In this document: positions 54,210 through 63,300 of the stretch, in pieces | Numbering within the stretch: the first letter of the stretch is position 1 | Layout: every line of letters begins with the position of its first letter | The notes under the pieces: model-generated | The model's input: only the letters and a program-made list of their open reading frames with translations | Told to the model about the DNA's origin: nothing | Databases searched by the model: none | Origin: Flammeovirgaceae bacterium UBA1842 | GTDB lineage: Bacteria > Bacteroidota > Bacteroidia > Cytophagales > Cyclobacteriaceae | NCBI GenBank assembly: GCA_002338655.1 | Contig: DDIU01000021.1 | Location: forward strand, 57,398 to 121,397 | Reading direction: 5' to 3' | Length of the DNA: 64,000 nucleotides | Made by a program: the position numbers and the translations under genes

Positions 54210-56561
54210 TTATGATTTTCTAAGGAATTTCGAAAGCAGGCTTATTTTCTTATCATCAGAATAGTACCCATAACCGTAACCATAGCCGTAACCGTAGCCA
54301 TAGCTGTATCCGTATTTAGTCACCTTTACATCATTGAATAAAATACTGACATCCTTCAATTTCCCTGATAGATACATTTCTTGCATGTTCTCAATCAATG
54401 GCTTTGGGGTATAGTTCTGCCTTACTATATAAATGCCGTGGTCAGCATAGTTCATCAAAATCAAAGCATCAGTAACCAGGCCAACTGGTGGAGAATCTAT
54501 AATAATATAATCGTATTGTTCTCTCAACTGTTCCACCAAAATTTTCATCTTTTCGCTTAATAGCAATTCTGAAGGATTTGGAGGAATAATACCACAGGTT
54601 ATTATATCGAGGTTTTCTATGTCGGTTTTTTGTTTGATTTCTTCTGGAGTAGCGTTATTAGATAAATAACTGGTTAATCCTAAATCTTGATTTATTTCAA
54701 AATCAGCATACACCTTAGGTCTCCTAAGGTCAGCACTGATTAATAAGGTTTTCTTTCCAGCTTGCGCAAACACACCTGCAAGATTAATAGAACAAAAGGT
54801 TTTACCTTCACCACTGATTGAAGAAGTCAGCACAAAGACTTTCTTCTCTTGATCTACAGATAGGTAGTGAATATTGGATCTTATAGTCCTGAATGACTCG
54901 GCCACCCCCGATTTAGGGTTATTTACTACCACTATATTTATGTCCTTAGGCTCATGACCTACCAGCCCTAGAAATGGAATGGTAGTGATTTCTTTCAGGT
55001 CTTCCTTGTAAACTATCTTATCATTAAAGTATTCAAACAGCAATATGAGCAATACTGGCACCACCATGCCAACAAAAAGACCCACCATATAATTTTTCAA
55101 TGGCTGAGGCTTTATTGGAGGCCCTTCCACCATCGCGGCATCTACCAATTTTACGTCCGGTGTATTTGAAGATTTAGCTATTCCCGCTTCAGCTCTTTTT
55201 TCCATCAGAAATAGATATAAACTTTCGCTTAAGCTATTCATTCGCTGAATTTTAATATATTGTCTTTCCAATCCAGGAAGCATTTTTAGTGACTTTTCCC
55301 GCTCAGTAATCCTTTTCTGAAGTTCTGAAATCTTTATGTTATTAGAAGCTTTTATGTTTTTTATCAGCTCCAAGATATTATCAGATAGTTCTTTCCTTTT
55401 CTCCTTTTTAGAAGTTATCAAAGGGTGACTATCCCCTACTCTAGAATGTATGAGTTTTATTTCCTGTTGGAGTTGTACAAAATCCAATACCAATTTATTG
55501 AGTATAGGATCGTCAATACCATAAATTGAAGGGACTACTATACCTGCTGAAAAATCCTCATCACTAATGTATTTTTCTAAATACTTATAATAACTTTGTT
55601 TCACATTCAGGTTGGATTTTTCCATATCCAAAGTCCTCAAATTATTGAATAAATCACTATTCTCGTTAGACAAATTGATGTCAGAATTTGCCATCTTAAA
55701 ATTTTCTAACCTAATCTCTATATTATCTAACGAATCACTTATTTGGTTCAGTTGTTCATTGATAAAATCAATGGTCTTCACCGCATTTAAATTCTTCTCT
55801 TCTAACCCGTTGGCAATATAATTGTGAATAAGGCTATTGAGAAAATCAATGTCTCTTTGAGGCGTCTCACCTTCTACTGATAATTTCAATATTGAGGCTT
55901 CCCTATCAATTGGCGCAATATTCAGTTTTCTTATATTTTTTCTTGTTTGTTTTTCTCGATTGTTAACTATGAATTTAACCTCATCAAAACGGTCATTATT
56001 ATTATAACTAATATTGAATTTAAATCCCTCAATATCATACCACTTTTTAAATTCAAACTTATTTTTCCCATCCAACAGACTTTCTCTATCTTCAGTTATC
56101 AATGCGTAGTGTTTCTCATCAAGAATTTTACACACTATGGGTGTTTCTTCAAATTTTTCATTAACTGACATTGAGTCAATTTGCACTTCAATCGGAGATG
56201 ATTTATATAGTTCTTTAGTAAGTATATTCCCTTCGGCAAAGTAGAAAACCCGAAAATAAGGCAGATCACTTAAAGTGGAATAAACATGCGCAAACGACTT
56301 TAATAAGATAATATCATTAGTTAAATTATCAGAGTTCCTAAACAATTCGTTGCCATAGAGTAATTCGGAGACAGAATTACTCGCATCCTTCGGTTCGGAT
56401 ACAAATATAGAAGCACTTACTACATAAACGGGTACAGTGTAACGATTGATAAGAAAAGCAATAATCAAGGCCACTAAAGTTGATAATATAATAATATACC
56501 ACCTTGAAAGTAGCTTCTTAATAAATTTTCTTAAATCTTGTAAATTGTCTTGTTGATGCAA
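54210..56561 (-). CDS. Wzc-like polysaccharide co-polymerase/tyrosine autokinase
   Basis: A 783-residue protein. The N-terminal Wzz domain (RWYIIILSTLVALIIAFLIN, transmembrane), a long periplasmic region and a second transmembrane segment (VGLFVGMVVPVLLILLFEYF) precede the BY-kinase domain with Walker A TSSISGEGKTFCSINLAG (near residue 580), Walker A' LLISADLRRPK and Walker B DYIIIDSPPVG. The C-terminal tail carries ten tyrosines in a Gly-Tyr repeat, the autophosphorylation cluster that regulates chain length and export. Start is TTG 56561, since no ATG precedes the first membrane segment. There is no neighbouring wzb-type phosphatase. Confidence 0.9.
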   Translation of the reverse strand: MHQQDNLQDLRKFIKKLLSRWYIIILSTLVALIIAFLINRYTVPVYVVSASIFVSEPKDASNSVSELLYGNELFRNSDNLTNDIILLKSFAHVYSTLSDLPYFRVFYFAEGNILTKELYKSSPIEVQIDSMSVNEKFEETPIVCKILDEKHYALITEDRESLLDGKNKFEFKKWYDIEGFKFNISYNNNDRFDEVKFIVNNREKQTRKNIRKLNIAPIDREASILKLSVEGETPQRDIDFLNSLIHNYIANGLEEKNLNAVKTIDFINEQLNQISDSLDNIEIRLENFKMANSDINLSNENSDLFNNLRTLDMEKSNLNVKQSYYKYLEKYISDEDFSAGIVVPSIYGIDDPILNKLVLDFVQLQQEIKLIHSRVGDSHPLITSKKEKRKELSDNILELIKNIKASNNIKISELQKRITEREKSLKMLPGLERQYIKIQRMNSLSESLYLFLMEKRAEAGIAKSSNTPDVKLVDAAMVEGPPIKPQPLKNYMVGLFVGMVVPVLLILLFEYFNDKIVYKEDLKEITTIPFLGLVGHEPKDINIVVVNNPKSGVAESFRTIRSNIHYLSVDQEKKVFVLTSSISGEGKTFCSINLAGVFAQAGKKTLLISADLRRPKVYADFEINQDLGLTSYLSNNATPEEIKQKTDIENLDIITCGIIPPNPSELLLSEKMKILVEQLREQYDYIIIDSPPVGLVTDALILMNYADHGIYIVRQNYTPKPLIENMQEMYLSGKLKDVSILFNDVKVTKYGYSYGYGYGYGYGYGYYSDDKKISLLSKFLRKS
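54261..54314 (-). repeat. Tyr-Gly coding hexamer repeat in the Wzc tail
   Basis: Inside the Wzc-like gene, 18 codons encode almost perfectly alternating Tyr and Gly (ten Tyr). At the DNA level this is a degenerate 6-bp tandem repeat (Tyr TAT/TAC, Gly GGN). Slippage could change the number of tyrosines without breaking the frame, because the unit is six bases. Not shown to vary. Confidence 0.7.
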
Positions 56562-56573
56562 CTATAATAATAT

Positions 56574-57350
56574 TTAGAAACGAATAATTAACAAACTAAT
56601 AACGGTTAAAGTAGAAAGTATTAGGCCAAAATTCTGCAGTTGATATTGTCGGAAATTTTTGACTTTTAGAGGTGGTATTACTAGGATATCATTTGGTAAT
56701 AAATGAAAATAATTAGAAGCCAGCACTTGATCATCCAATAAATTTAAGTAAATAACTTTGGCTGAATCATTCTCCTGCCTTATTAATTTAATATTGGCCC
56801 TATCAGCAACATCTGTTAGATCTCCCGCCATACCAACAACGTCAAACACATTCATTGTATTGGTATAGGAGTTATAGGTACCTGGTTGCTTTACTTCACC
56901 AAGTATTGTGACTTTAAAACTGAGTAGCTTCAAATTCACGATTGGCGACTCTAGGTATTTGTCTATCTCTTGCTGTACTAGTACTTGTGCGGCATTTACA
57001 GTAAGTCCCTCCAATTTAACTTTGCCTATTACAGGTAGCTCAACTGTTCCATCTCTAGCTAGAATATAACCTGATAATAATGGGCTCTTATTTTGGCTAT
57101 CTGGATTAGTAAATACATTGTATTCTGATGGGCTTAAACTACTTACCTCTATTGACACTATGTCATTGACTTCCAATTTATATTCAAATGACTTTACTCC
57201 AACTGATTTCACAATGGAGTCTTTTGGAAAGGAATGTTCCAAGTCATAATTTTTATCTTGTAAGTACACAATTTGCCTTTTGTATACACATGACGAGGCA
57301 ATAATTGCAATTAGCAATAATATAAAGCCATTACTTATTCTATTCTTCAT
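56574..57350 (-). CDS. Polysaccharide export lipoprotein (Wza-like)
   Basis: The 258-residue protein has a lipobox (ASSC at residues 18-21) followed by Poly_export and SLBB domains: YKLEVNDIVSIEVSS and ILARDGTVELPVIGKVKLEGLT, then a late FKVTILGEVKQPGTY. A hydrophobic segment near the C-terminus (LILSTLTVISLLII) is its membrane anchor. The start is ATG 57350, giving a 1-base TGATG overlap with kdsA. With the Wzc-like gene it forms the export machinery. Confidence 0.9.
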   Translation of the reverse strand: MKNRISNGFILLLIAIIASSCVYKRQIVYLQDKNYDLEHSFPKDSIVKSVGVKSFEYKLEVNDIVSIEVSSLSPSEYNVFTNPDSQNKSPLLSGYILARDGTVELPVIGKVKLEGLTVNAAQVLVQQEIDKYLESPIVNLKLLSFKVTILGEVKQPGTYNSYTNTMNVFDVVGMAGDLTDVADRANIKLIRQENDSAKVIYLNLLDDQVLASNYFHLLPNDILVIPPLKVKNFRQYQLQNFGLILSTLTVISLLIIRF

Positions 57351-58180
57351 CAATACAATTTAGAACTTGTCCACACTATTTTTAGCATCTCTAAAAAATC
57401 CTCCATCTCATCCAAGGGGATCATATTTGGCCCATCACTCAATGCTTTATCAGGATTTGGATGTGTTTCTATAAAAAATCCATCCACCCCAACTGACGCG
57501 GCTGCTCTTGCTAAATAGGGTGCAAATTGACGTTGCCCCCCGGATGTGCCACCCATGCCCCCTGGTTGTTGTACGCTATGCGTGACATCGAAAACGACAG
57601 GTGCATATTGGCGCATAGTAGGCAAAGCACGCATATCCACCACTAAGTTATGATAGCCAAAACTTACTCCTCGTTCCGTTAAACACACATTTGGATTGCC
57701 AGAGTCTTTTACCTTAGCTACAGCATATTGCATATCTTCCGGTGCCATAAACTGGCCACGTTTTACTTTCACCATTTTACCAGTCTCTGCTGCTGCAATA
57801 AGTAGATCTGTTTGTCTACACAGAAAAGCTGGAATTTGTAACACATCTGCTACTGTGGCCACTTCCTTGGCTTGGTAACTTTCGTGAATATCGGTAACGA
57901 TAGGCACCTTGAGATGTGATTTTACATCCGAAAGCAATTTAATTCCCTTTTCCATACCAATACCTCTATAAGAATTGACAGAAGTTCTGTTTGCCTTATC
58001 AAAAGAGGCCTTAAAGACGTAGTCTATACCAAGCTTACTACAAATGGCTTTCATTGCAGTACCCACCTCTAAGCATAAGTCAAGGCTCTCCGCGGCACAT
58101 GGCCCAGCAAACAACACGAGCTTTTCACCTCCCAGTGAGATGTTGTCTGTGATTATTGCCTTCTGTTTATATTTCTCCAT
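57350..58180 (-). CDS. kdsA: 3-deoxy-8-phosphooctulonate synthase
   Basis: The 276-residue enzyme condenses phosphoenolpyruvate with arabinose 5-phosphate to Kdo 8-phosphate. LFAGPCAAESLDLCLEVG, FKASFDKANRTSVNSYRG, DIHESYQAKEVA and FDVTHSVQQPGG are classic KdsA motifs. Start ATG 58180 (MEKYKQKAI); the longer frame begins with a hydrophobic run unlike KdsA. A cysteine at the metal position is present in GPCAAES. Kdo is an inner-core sugar of LPS and can be a capsule sugar. Confidence 0.95.
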   Translation of the reverse strand: MEKYKQKAIITDNISLGGEKLVLFAGPCAAESLDLCLEVGTAMKAICSKLGIDYVFKASFDKANRTSVNSYRGIGMEKGIKLLSDVKSHLKVPIVTDIHESYQAKEVATVADVLQIPAFLCRQTDLLIAAAETGKMVKVKRGQFMAPEDMQYAVAKVKDSGNPNVCLTERGVSFGYHNLVVDMRALPTMRQYAPVVFDVTHSVQQPGGMGGTSGGQRQFAPYLARAAASVGVDGFFIETHPNPDKALSDGPNMIPLDEMEDFLEMLKIVWTSSKLY

Positions 58181-58202
58181 TAAAAAATTCTCAATTAAGT
58201 GA

Positions 58203-59261
58203 CTAAGATAAATTATAATATAGATTATACCACTCAACAAAAGCTTTTATACCCTTTTTAATGTCAGTAACAGGCTGGAAATCAAGATCTTCAATTAGCT
58301 CATTTACATTAGCAAAAGTGCTAGGTACATCTCCGGCCTGTATAGGTAAAAAATCCTTTTTCGCTACCTTCCCAAATTCATTTTCCAATGTTTGGATGAA
58401 ATCCATAAGCTTCACTGGCTTATTTTTTCCAATATTATAAATCCTATATGGTGCTTTAGATGTTGCTGGATTTGGATTTTCAGAGTCCCAATTTAAATCA
58501 GGAGCTGCCGGTTTGTCCAATACTTTTATAACTCCATCTACAATATCATCGATATAGGTAAAATCCCGAGCCATATCACCCTTATTGAATACTTTTATTG
58601 GTTTGTCATTGGCAATAGCGTCTGAAAATAAGAAAAGAGCCATATCAGGCCTCCCCCAGGGCCCATAAACGGTAAAGAACCTCAGTCCTGTAACAGGGAT
58701 ATTAAATAAATGGCTGTAGGCATGAGCCATTAATTCATTGCTTTTCTTAGTTGCAGCATACAATGATAATGGATGATCCACATTATGGGTGACGGAAAAT
58801 GGCATTTTTGTATTTGCTCCGTAAACTGAGCTAGAAGATGCAAATACTAAATGTTTAACTGGATGATTCCGGCACGCCTCAAGTATGTTGATAAACCCTT
58901 GAATATTGGCATCAATATAAACTTGAGGGTTTTCAACTGAATATCGCACCCCTGCCTGAGCGGCAAGGTTTGCAACGCTATCAAATTTTTCGTTTTCAAA
59001 AAGTTTATCAATTACATTCTTGTCCTTGATATCCGCTTTTATAAAAGAAAAGTTCTTAAAATTATTGCTTTTGGATTTTACGCCTTCAGAGATTTCATGT
59101 TGGTTTATGCCTAGCTCTTTTAATCGTGCCAGTTTTAAAGATATATCATAATAACCTGATATATTATCCAGACCAACAATTGTATCACCCCTCTCTGAAA
59201 GTGTCTTACATAAATGAAACCCAATAAATCCGGCCGCACCAGTCACTAAAATTTTAGCCAT
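58203..59261 (-). CDS. NAD-dependent epimerase, UDP-glucuronate 4-epimerase-like
   Basis: The 352-residue extended SDR has LVTGAAGFIGFHLCKTL at the N-terminus, DNISGYYDISLKLARLKEL (the UDP-glucuronate epimerase signature YYD-x-SLK-x-ARL), and the catalytic YAATKKSNE (Tyr-x-x-x-Lys). It would interconvert UDP-glucuronate and UDP-galacturonate, giving an acidic donor sugar. Its stop is 22 bases from kdsA and it starts 1 base after kdsC. Confidence 0.88.
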   Translation of the reverse strand: MAKILVTGAAGFIGFHLCKTLSERGDTIVGLDNISGYYDISLKLARLKELGINQHEISEGVKSKSNNFKNFSFIKADIKDKNVIDKLFENEKFDSVANLAAQAGVRYSVENPQVYIDANIQGFINILEACRNHPVKHLVFASSSSVYGANTKMPFSVTHNVDHPLSLYAATKKSNELMAHAYSHLFNIPVTGLRFFTVYGPWGRPDMALFLFSDAIANDKPIKVFNKGDMARDFTYIDDIVDGVIKVLDKPAAPDLNWDSENPNPATSKAPYRIYNIGKNKPVKLMDFIQTLENEFGKVAKKDFLPIQAGDVPSTFANVNELIEDLDFQPVTDIKKGIKAFVEWYNLYYNLS

Positions 59262-59262
59262 A

Positions 59263-59805
59263 CTACTTAGAGTCTTCTATAATGCTCCCCAATATTCCCT
59301 GCGCTGCTAAAACAATATCAGCCACTTCTCTCAACACGCCTCTTCCTCCATCTAATTTTGTAATCAAGTCTGCCTCATCTTTAACGTATGAAAGGGCATC
59401 ATTTGGTGCAGCACTTAACCCAACATGTTTTATAACCCGTAGGTCAATAATATCATCTCCAATATAGGCCACCTCATTTAATGTCAAGTTAAACTTAACC
59501 ACCAACAGACTTATCAATTGAAATTTGTCACTTACACCTTGCTCACAAAAATCTAGCTTTAACTCTTCACATCTTCTTTTGACAAGCTCTGAACTTCGGC
59601 CTGTTACCGCCCCTACCACTATACCTGCTTTTTTTAGGTGGCTTATTATCTGTCCATCTTTTACATTAAATGATTTAATCTCATCACCACTATTTGTATA
59701 AGTAATAGCGCCATCGGTCAGTACACCATCCACATCAAAAATAATGGCTTTGATGTTTTTTGCTTTCTCAATAATATTCGGTGCAATACCATTTAGGATG
59801 TCCAT
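59263..59805 (-). CDS. kdsC: 3-deoxy-D-manno-octulosonate 8-phosphate phosphatase
   Basis: A 180-residue HAD phosphatase that removes phosphate from Kdo 8-phosphate. Motif I is IIFDVDGVLTDG (Asp24, Asp26), followed by NVKDGQIISHLKKAGI and TGRSSELVKRRCEELKL, a pattern characteristic of KdsC. This is the first gene of the 33-kb surface polysaccharide locus in transcription order. kdsB (CMP-Kdo synthetase) is not present. Confidence 0.92.
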   Translation of the reverse strand: MDILNGIAPNIIEKAKNIKAIIFDVDGVLTDGAITYTNSGDEIKSFNVKDGQIISHLKKAGIVVGAVTGRSSELVKRRCEELKLDFCEQGVSDKFQLISLLVVKFNLTLNEVAYIGDDIIDLRVIKHVGLSAAPNDALSYVKDEADLITKLDGGRGVLREVADIVLAAQGILGSIIEDSK

Positions 59806-59837
59806 GATCTACAGAATAAATAATTGGTTTGATTAAA

Positions 59838-60296
59838 TTATTTACCCTTCTCTTCGATAATCACACCATTGGCTACAAATGTATATTCTTCCTTAGGGTT
59901 GGTAATTAATGCTATCTCTTCCTCGCTCTTACCGGCATCTTCCGCATAATGCTTTAAGGTTTCAACATCTGTCACTTCCTTCTTTACTTCCCCTTCAATT
60001 ATTGTTGAATTACCCTCCATTCCTGTGGTTGGTACGAAAAATCCATAATCTTTAAATGTTACACGCATTTCTTCCCCATTATCAAATTTTACTTTCATCC
60101 AACATCCTTTTTTAGCACAAGTAGCTAATATCTCCCCCTTCAACTTTAAACTAGCAACGTCCTTATTTTCTAAAGATGCTTTAATCAAAGAGCTGCTCTG
60201 GATACCCTCCTTGTTTATTTGATTTCCATAAAACGTGTCCTGGGCTATCGCATAAGTTGAAAGTAGAACTATTCCTAAAACAATAATTGATCTCAT
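59838..60296 (-). CDS. Exported DUF4920-like protein
   Basis: The 152-residue protein has a signal peptide (residues 1-18, cleavage after AIAQ). The central CAKKGCWMKVKFDN and MRVTFKDYGFFVPT segments match DUF4920, a small periplasmic Bacteroidota family of unknown role (a pair of cysteines with Trp). The C-terminal tail is acidic. It precedes kdsC by 32 bases on the same strand and has its own upstream region with a 34-bp palindrome. Confidence 0.7.
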   Translation of the reverse strand: MRSIIVLGIVLLSTYAIAQDTFYGNQINKEGIQSSSLIKASLENKDVASLKLKGEILATCAKKGCWMKVKFDNGEEMRVTFKDYGFFVPTTGMEGNSTIIEGEVKKEVTDVETLKHYAEDAGKSEEEIALITNPKEEYTFVANGVIIEEKGK

Positions 60297-60316
60297 ATCT
60301 AATGGGTTTTTGTATT

Positions 60317-60350
60317 TGTAGGTAAAATTAAGGCATTAATTTTACCTACA
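60317..60350. promoter_or_regulatory. Perfect 34-bp palindrome upstream of the DUF4920 gene
   Basis: Two 15-base arms (60317-60331 and 60336-60350) are perfect reverse complements separated by GGCA. The arms are AT-rich (TGTAGGTAAAATTAA) and no T-run follows on the minus strand. It lies between the CHAT gene stop (60380) and the DUF4920 start (60296). It could be an operator or an RNA hairpin; it is too long and AT-rich to be a typical intrinsic terminator. Confidence 0.6.
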
Positions 60351-60379
60351 CCTACTTTATTATGAAGTCATTGTAAAAA

Positions 60380-63300
60380 TTAATCACCTACGATTTTGAA
60401 TGCCCCCCAATAAAAAGGTGTTTTATACTCGTCCATGAGCATTATTTGAGCACTCCTAAAGGCGTCATATTTATCTTTTCCTATAGAAAGGTTTTCATAA
60501 AACAACGTCATGAGCCTTTGCGTAGCGTCATCATCAACATTCCACATACTCATCACAATATATCTAGCACCTGCTATTTTAAAAGCCCGTTGCAAGCCGT
60601 AAACCCCTTCTCCATTTGACACCTCTCCCAAACCAGTTTCACATGCAGAAAGTACCACCAACTCGGTACCGTTCAAATCCATGTTCATTGCTTCGTAAGC
60701 GGTTAAAATACCATCTTCATTGTCTATTGAATTAGTACCTGTCAATAAAAAATCCTCAGCACCGGCCAATATTATACCAGCTCTTAGTAGTGGATTTTGG
60801 TAATACCTGTTCGATTCTCCAAAGTCAGGGGCTGGAGGGTTTTCCAAAAAGTATCCGTGTGTTGCAATGTGTAAGATACCAGGATCACTTACCGACTTAA
60901 TCTCTGATTCACTTGCCTCACTGTTAGTCAGTGTAGTCACTCTCTGCCCGGCTATTTTAAAAATATTTGAAATTTCTTCTACTTCTGTTTTTGTTCCAGG
61001 TAATTCAGAAATTCCTTCACCACTACGCATATACCTTAATAAACCACCGCGTAATCCACGTGTTTCTGAGAAATCAACTCCCCTTAATCCTCTGACTTTT
61101 ACATCTTCGGTCTGTACTTTTTTGACTGTAGTATAGGTTGGGAATCCAAACAAATATTTTGAGGAGGATGTCTTAGAAGTTTTGGATTTAGTTAGTAAAT
61201 CCCTTGTACTTGTCACCTCTTGAATCTCCATTTCCTTAATCAAATATTCATTGGTTTCAGGGTTGATCAATGTACTCATGTTTATCTGATTGTAAACGCC
61301 ATCTGGAGAGATAAACACTTTTTTATAACCTTTAAATTGATCTTCCAATGGCTTCCATAGTTCCTCATAAGTGAACTTATCAGATATTTGATATCTGATC
61401 GAATTTCTATAATTGTTCAAGTACCTTCCCTCCATTAAATTTCCACGGGTCAATAAAACTACTCTGGGGTATTCAGATTTCTTGTCAATTACCAGTGCTA
61501 AATAATGTATAGTATTTGTAAACGCTCCCCCAAGATTAGGGTCAGCCACACGATATCTTATAATTTCAACAGCAGACTCATCTTCCTTCAATGCCTCTTT
61601 TACTTGCTCCCAATTAGGGATTTCACTGCTGTATATCTTTGCGAATTGTGAAGACCGACTTACAAGGCTCTTCTCAATTTTATTGGCATAATTATCTAAC
61701 GAGTCCACGAGTTCTTGTCTGGGATCATTGTTGGAATACAGCTTTGACAAACGTTCCTTCGTAGTTTTCCAAGTCTCATAATCTTTGATCAATGATGAGT
61801 CTTTACTATTATAAATATTCTTTCTTAATCGCTCTGTAGCCACCATTATTATTCCCTTAGTACGAAGCTGATAATTGTATAATTGAATGGCTATGGTAGG
61901 GTCAGTGGCAATCGCTAGTTCAGCCAATGAGTTAAATTGTTCAAATGCAGGTTTCAGCTTTTCCAAGTAGAACTTGGTTTTCTCTTCTTCACTTAGAGAT
62001 GGGAAAAATAATCTTATTTGCTCGAAGAAATTTTCAAATGTCTCTTCAAAGTATTTTCTTGATTTCTTAATATCACCTTTCTGCCAATAATATACCGCCA
62101 AATAGTTAGTCACTTCAGCATATTTCGGGTGTGATGTTCCTAAAATACTTTTACGTAATTTCAGTGCTTCTAGGAATTGGCCCTCGGCTTTGTCTGATCT
62201 TTTTAATAATAATGTTTTACCTGTATTAAATATTACAGTGGCATATAGATCACTTTTTTTACCCACCGTTTTTACAAATAATACCTTTGCTTTATCAAAT
62301 GTTTGTATTGCTAAATCCAGTTTACCTTGATTTCGGTAAACATTGGCCAGGTTATTCAAAATAGTACCTTCTACTTCACTGTTTTCACCGTATATTTTCG
62401 GACATATCGATAAAGCTTTTGTAAAAGTTGATTCTGCTTTAGCAAAATCCTTTGCATCATCGTACGCAGTTCCTAAATTGAGTAGGGATGTTAAATAATT
62501 TGGATGTTCGATTCCATAGATTGTTGAATCACTAGAAAGTAATTGCTTGTAGATTTTTATAGCTTCAACAGATCTGCCTAGTGCCATAGCTGCGAGACCT
62601 AAGTTATTGTTAACAATATCAATTAATCCTTCAGTATTATTTACAGAAATTAAATTTTCTTTACACTGCAAAAAAATTCTCTCTGCTTTGGGGTATTTGC
62701 CCTGATTGATGTAATTCAAGCCCAGATTTGACTGTGTTCTGATAAAACCTAAGGTATCTAACATCTCACCAAAAGTAACACTGGCACTTTCGAATAATTC
62801 TTTAGATTGATCATAGTTACCCAAGAACGAAAGCACATCTCCCTTACTCGCCTGTAATTCAGCCTGACTGAATTCATCATCTGAAATTTTCTTTCCTTGA
62901 GAATTTAAAAGTACTAGCGCCTCCTTATACTGCCCTTGTTCAACTAAAATATCCTTATAATATAAGACTGATTCAAAATATTCATTTGATTTATTACCGT
63001 ACAATTTTAAATCAACTGCTAACAATTTATCTGCTGTGTTTTTAGACTCTTTAAACAAACCGAGCTCGAGATAAACCATTGTAAGATTATATAGTACATT
63101 ACTATAACCCTTTGATTCTAATGGTATAAGTTGTTCGCTTATATTTTGAGCCTTTTTAAAATAATCTTTGGATCTTTCATATTCACCTAAACCCAAATAT
63201 GTCTCTCCATACAACGAAAAAATGTCTGAAGATAATGTATCTACTAAAGTAGTATTAGCCTTTACTTGAGGTTCCAATTCTACAATTTCTTCTAACTGAT

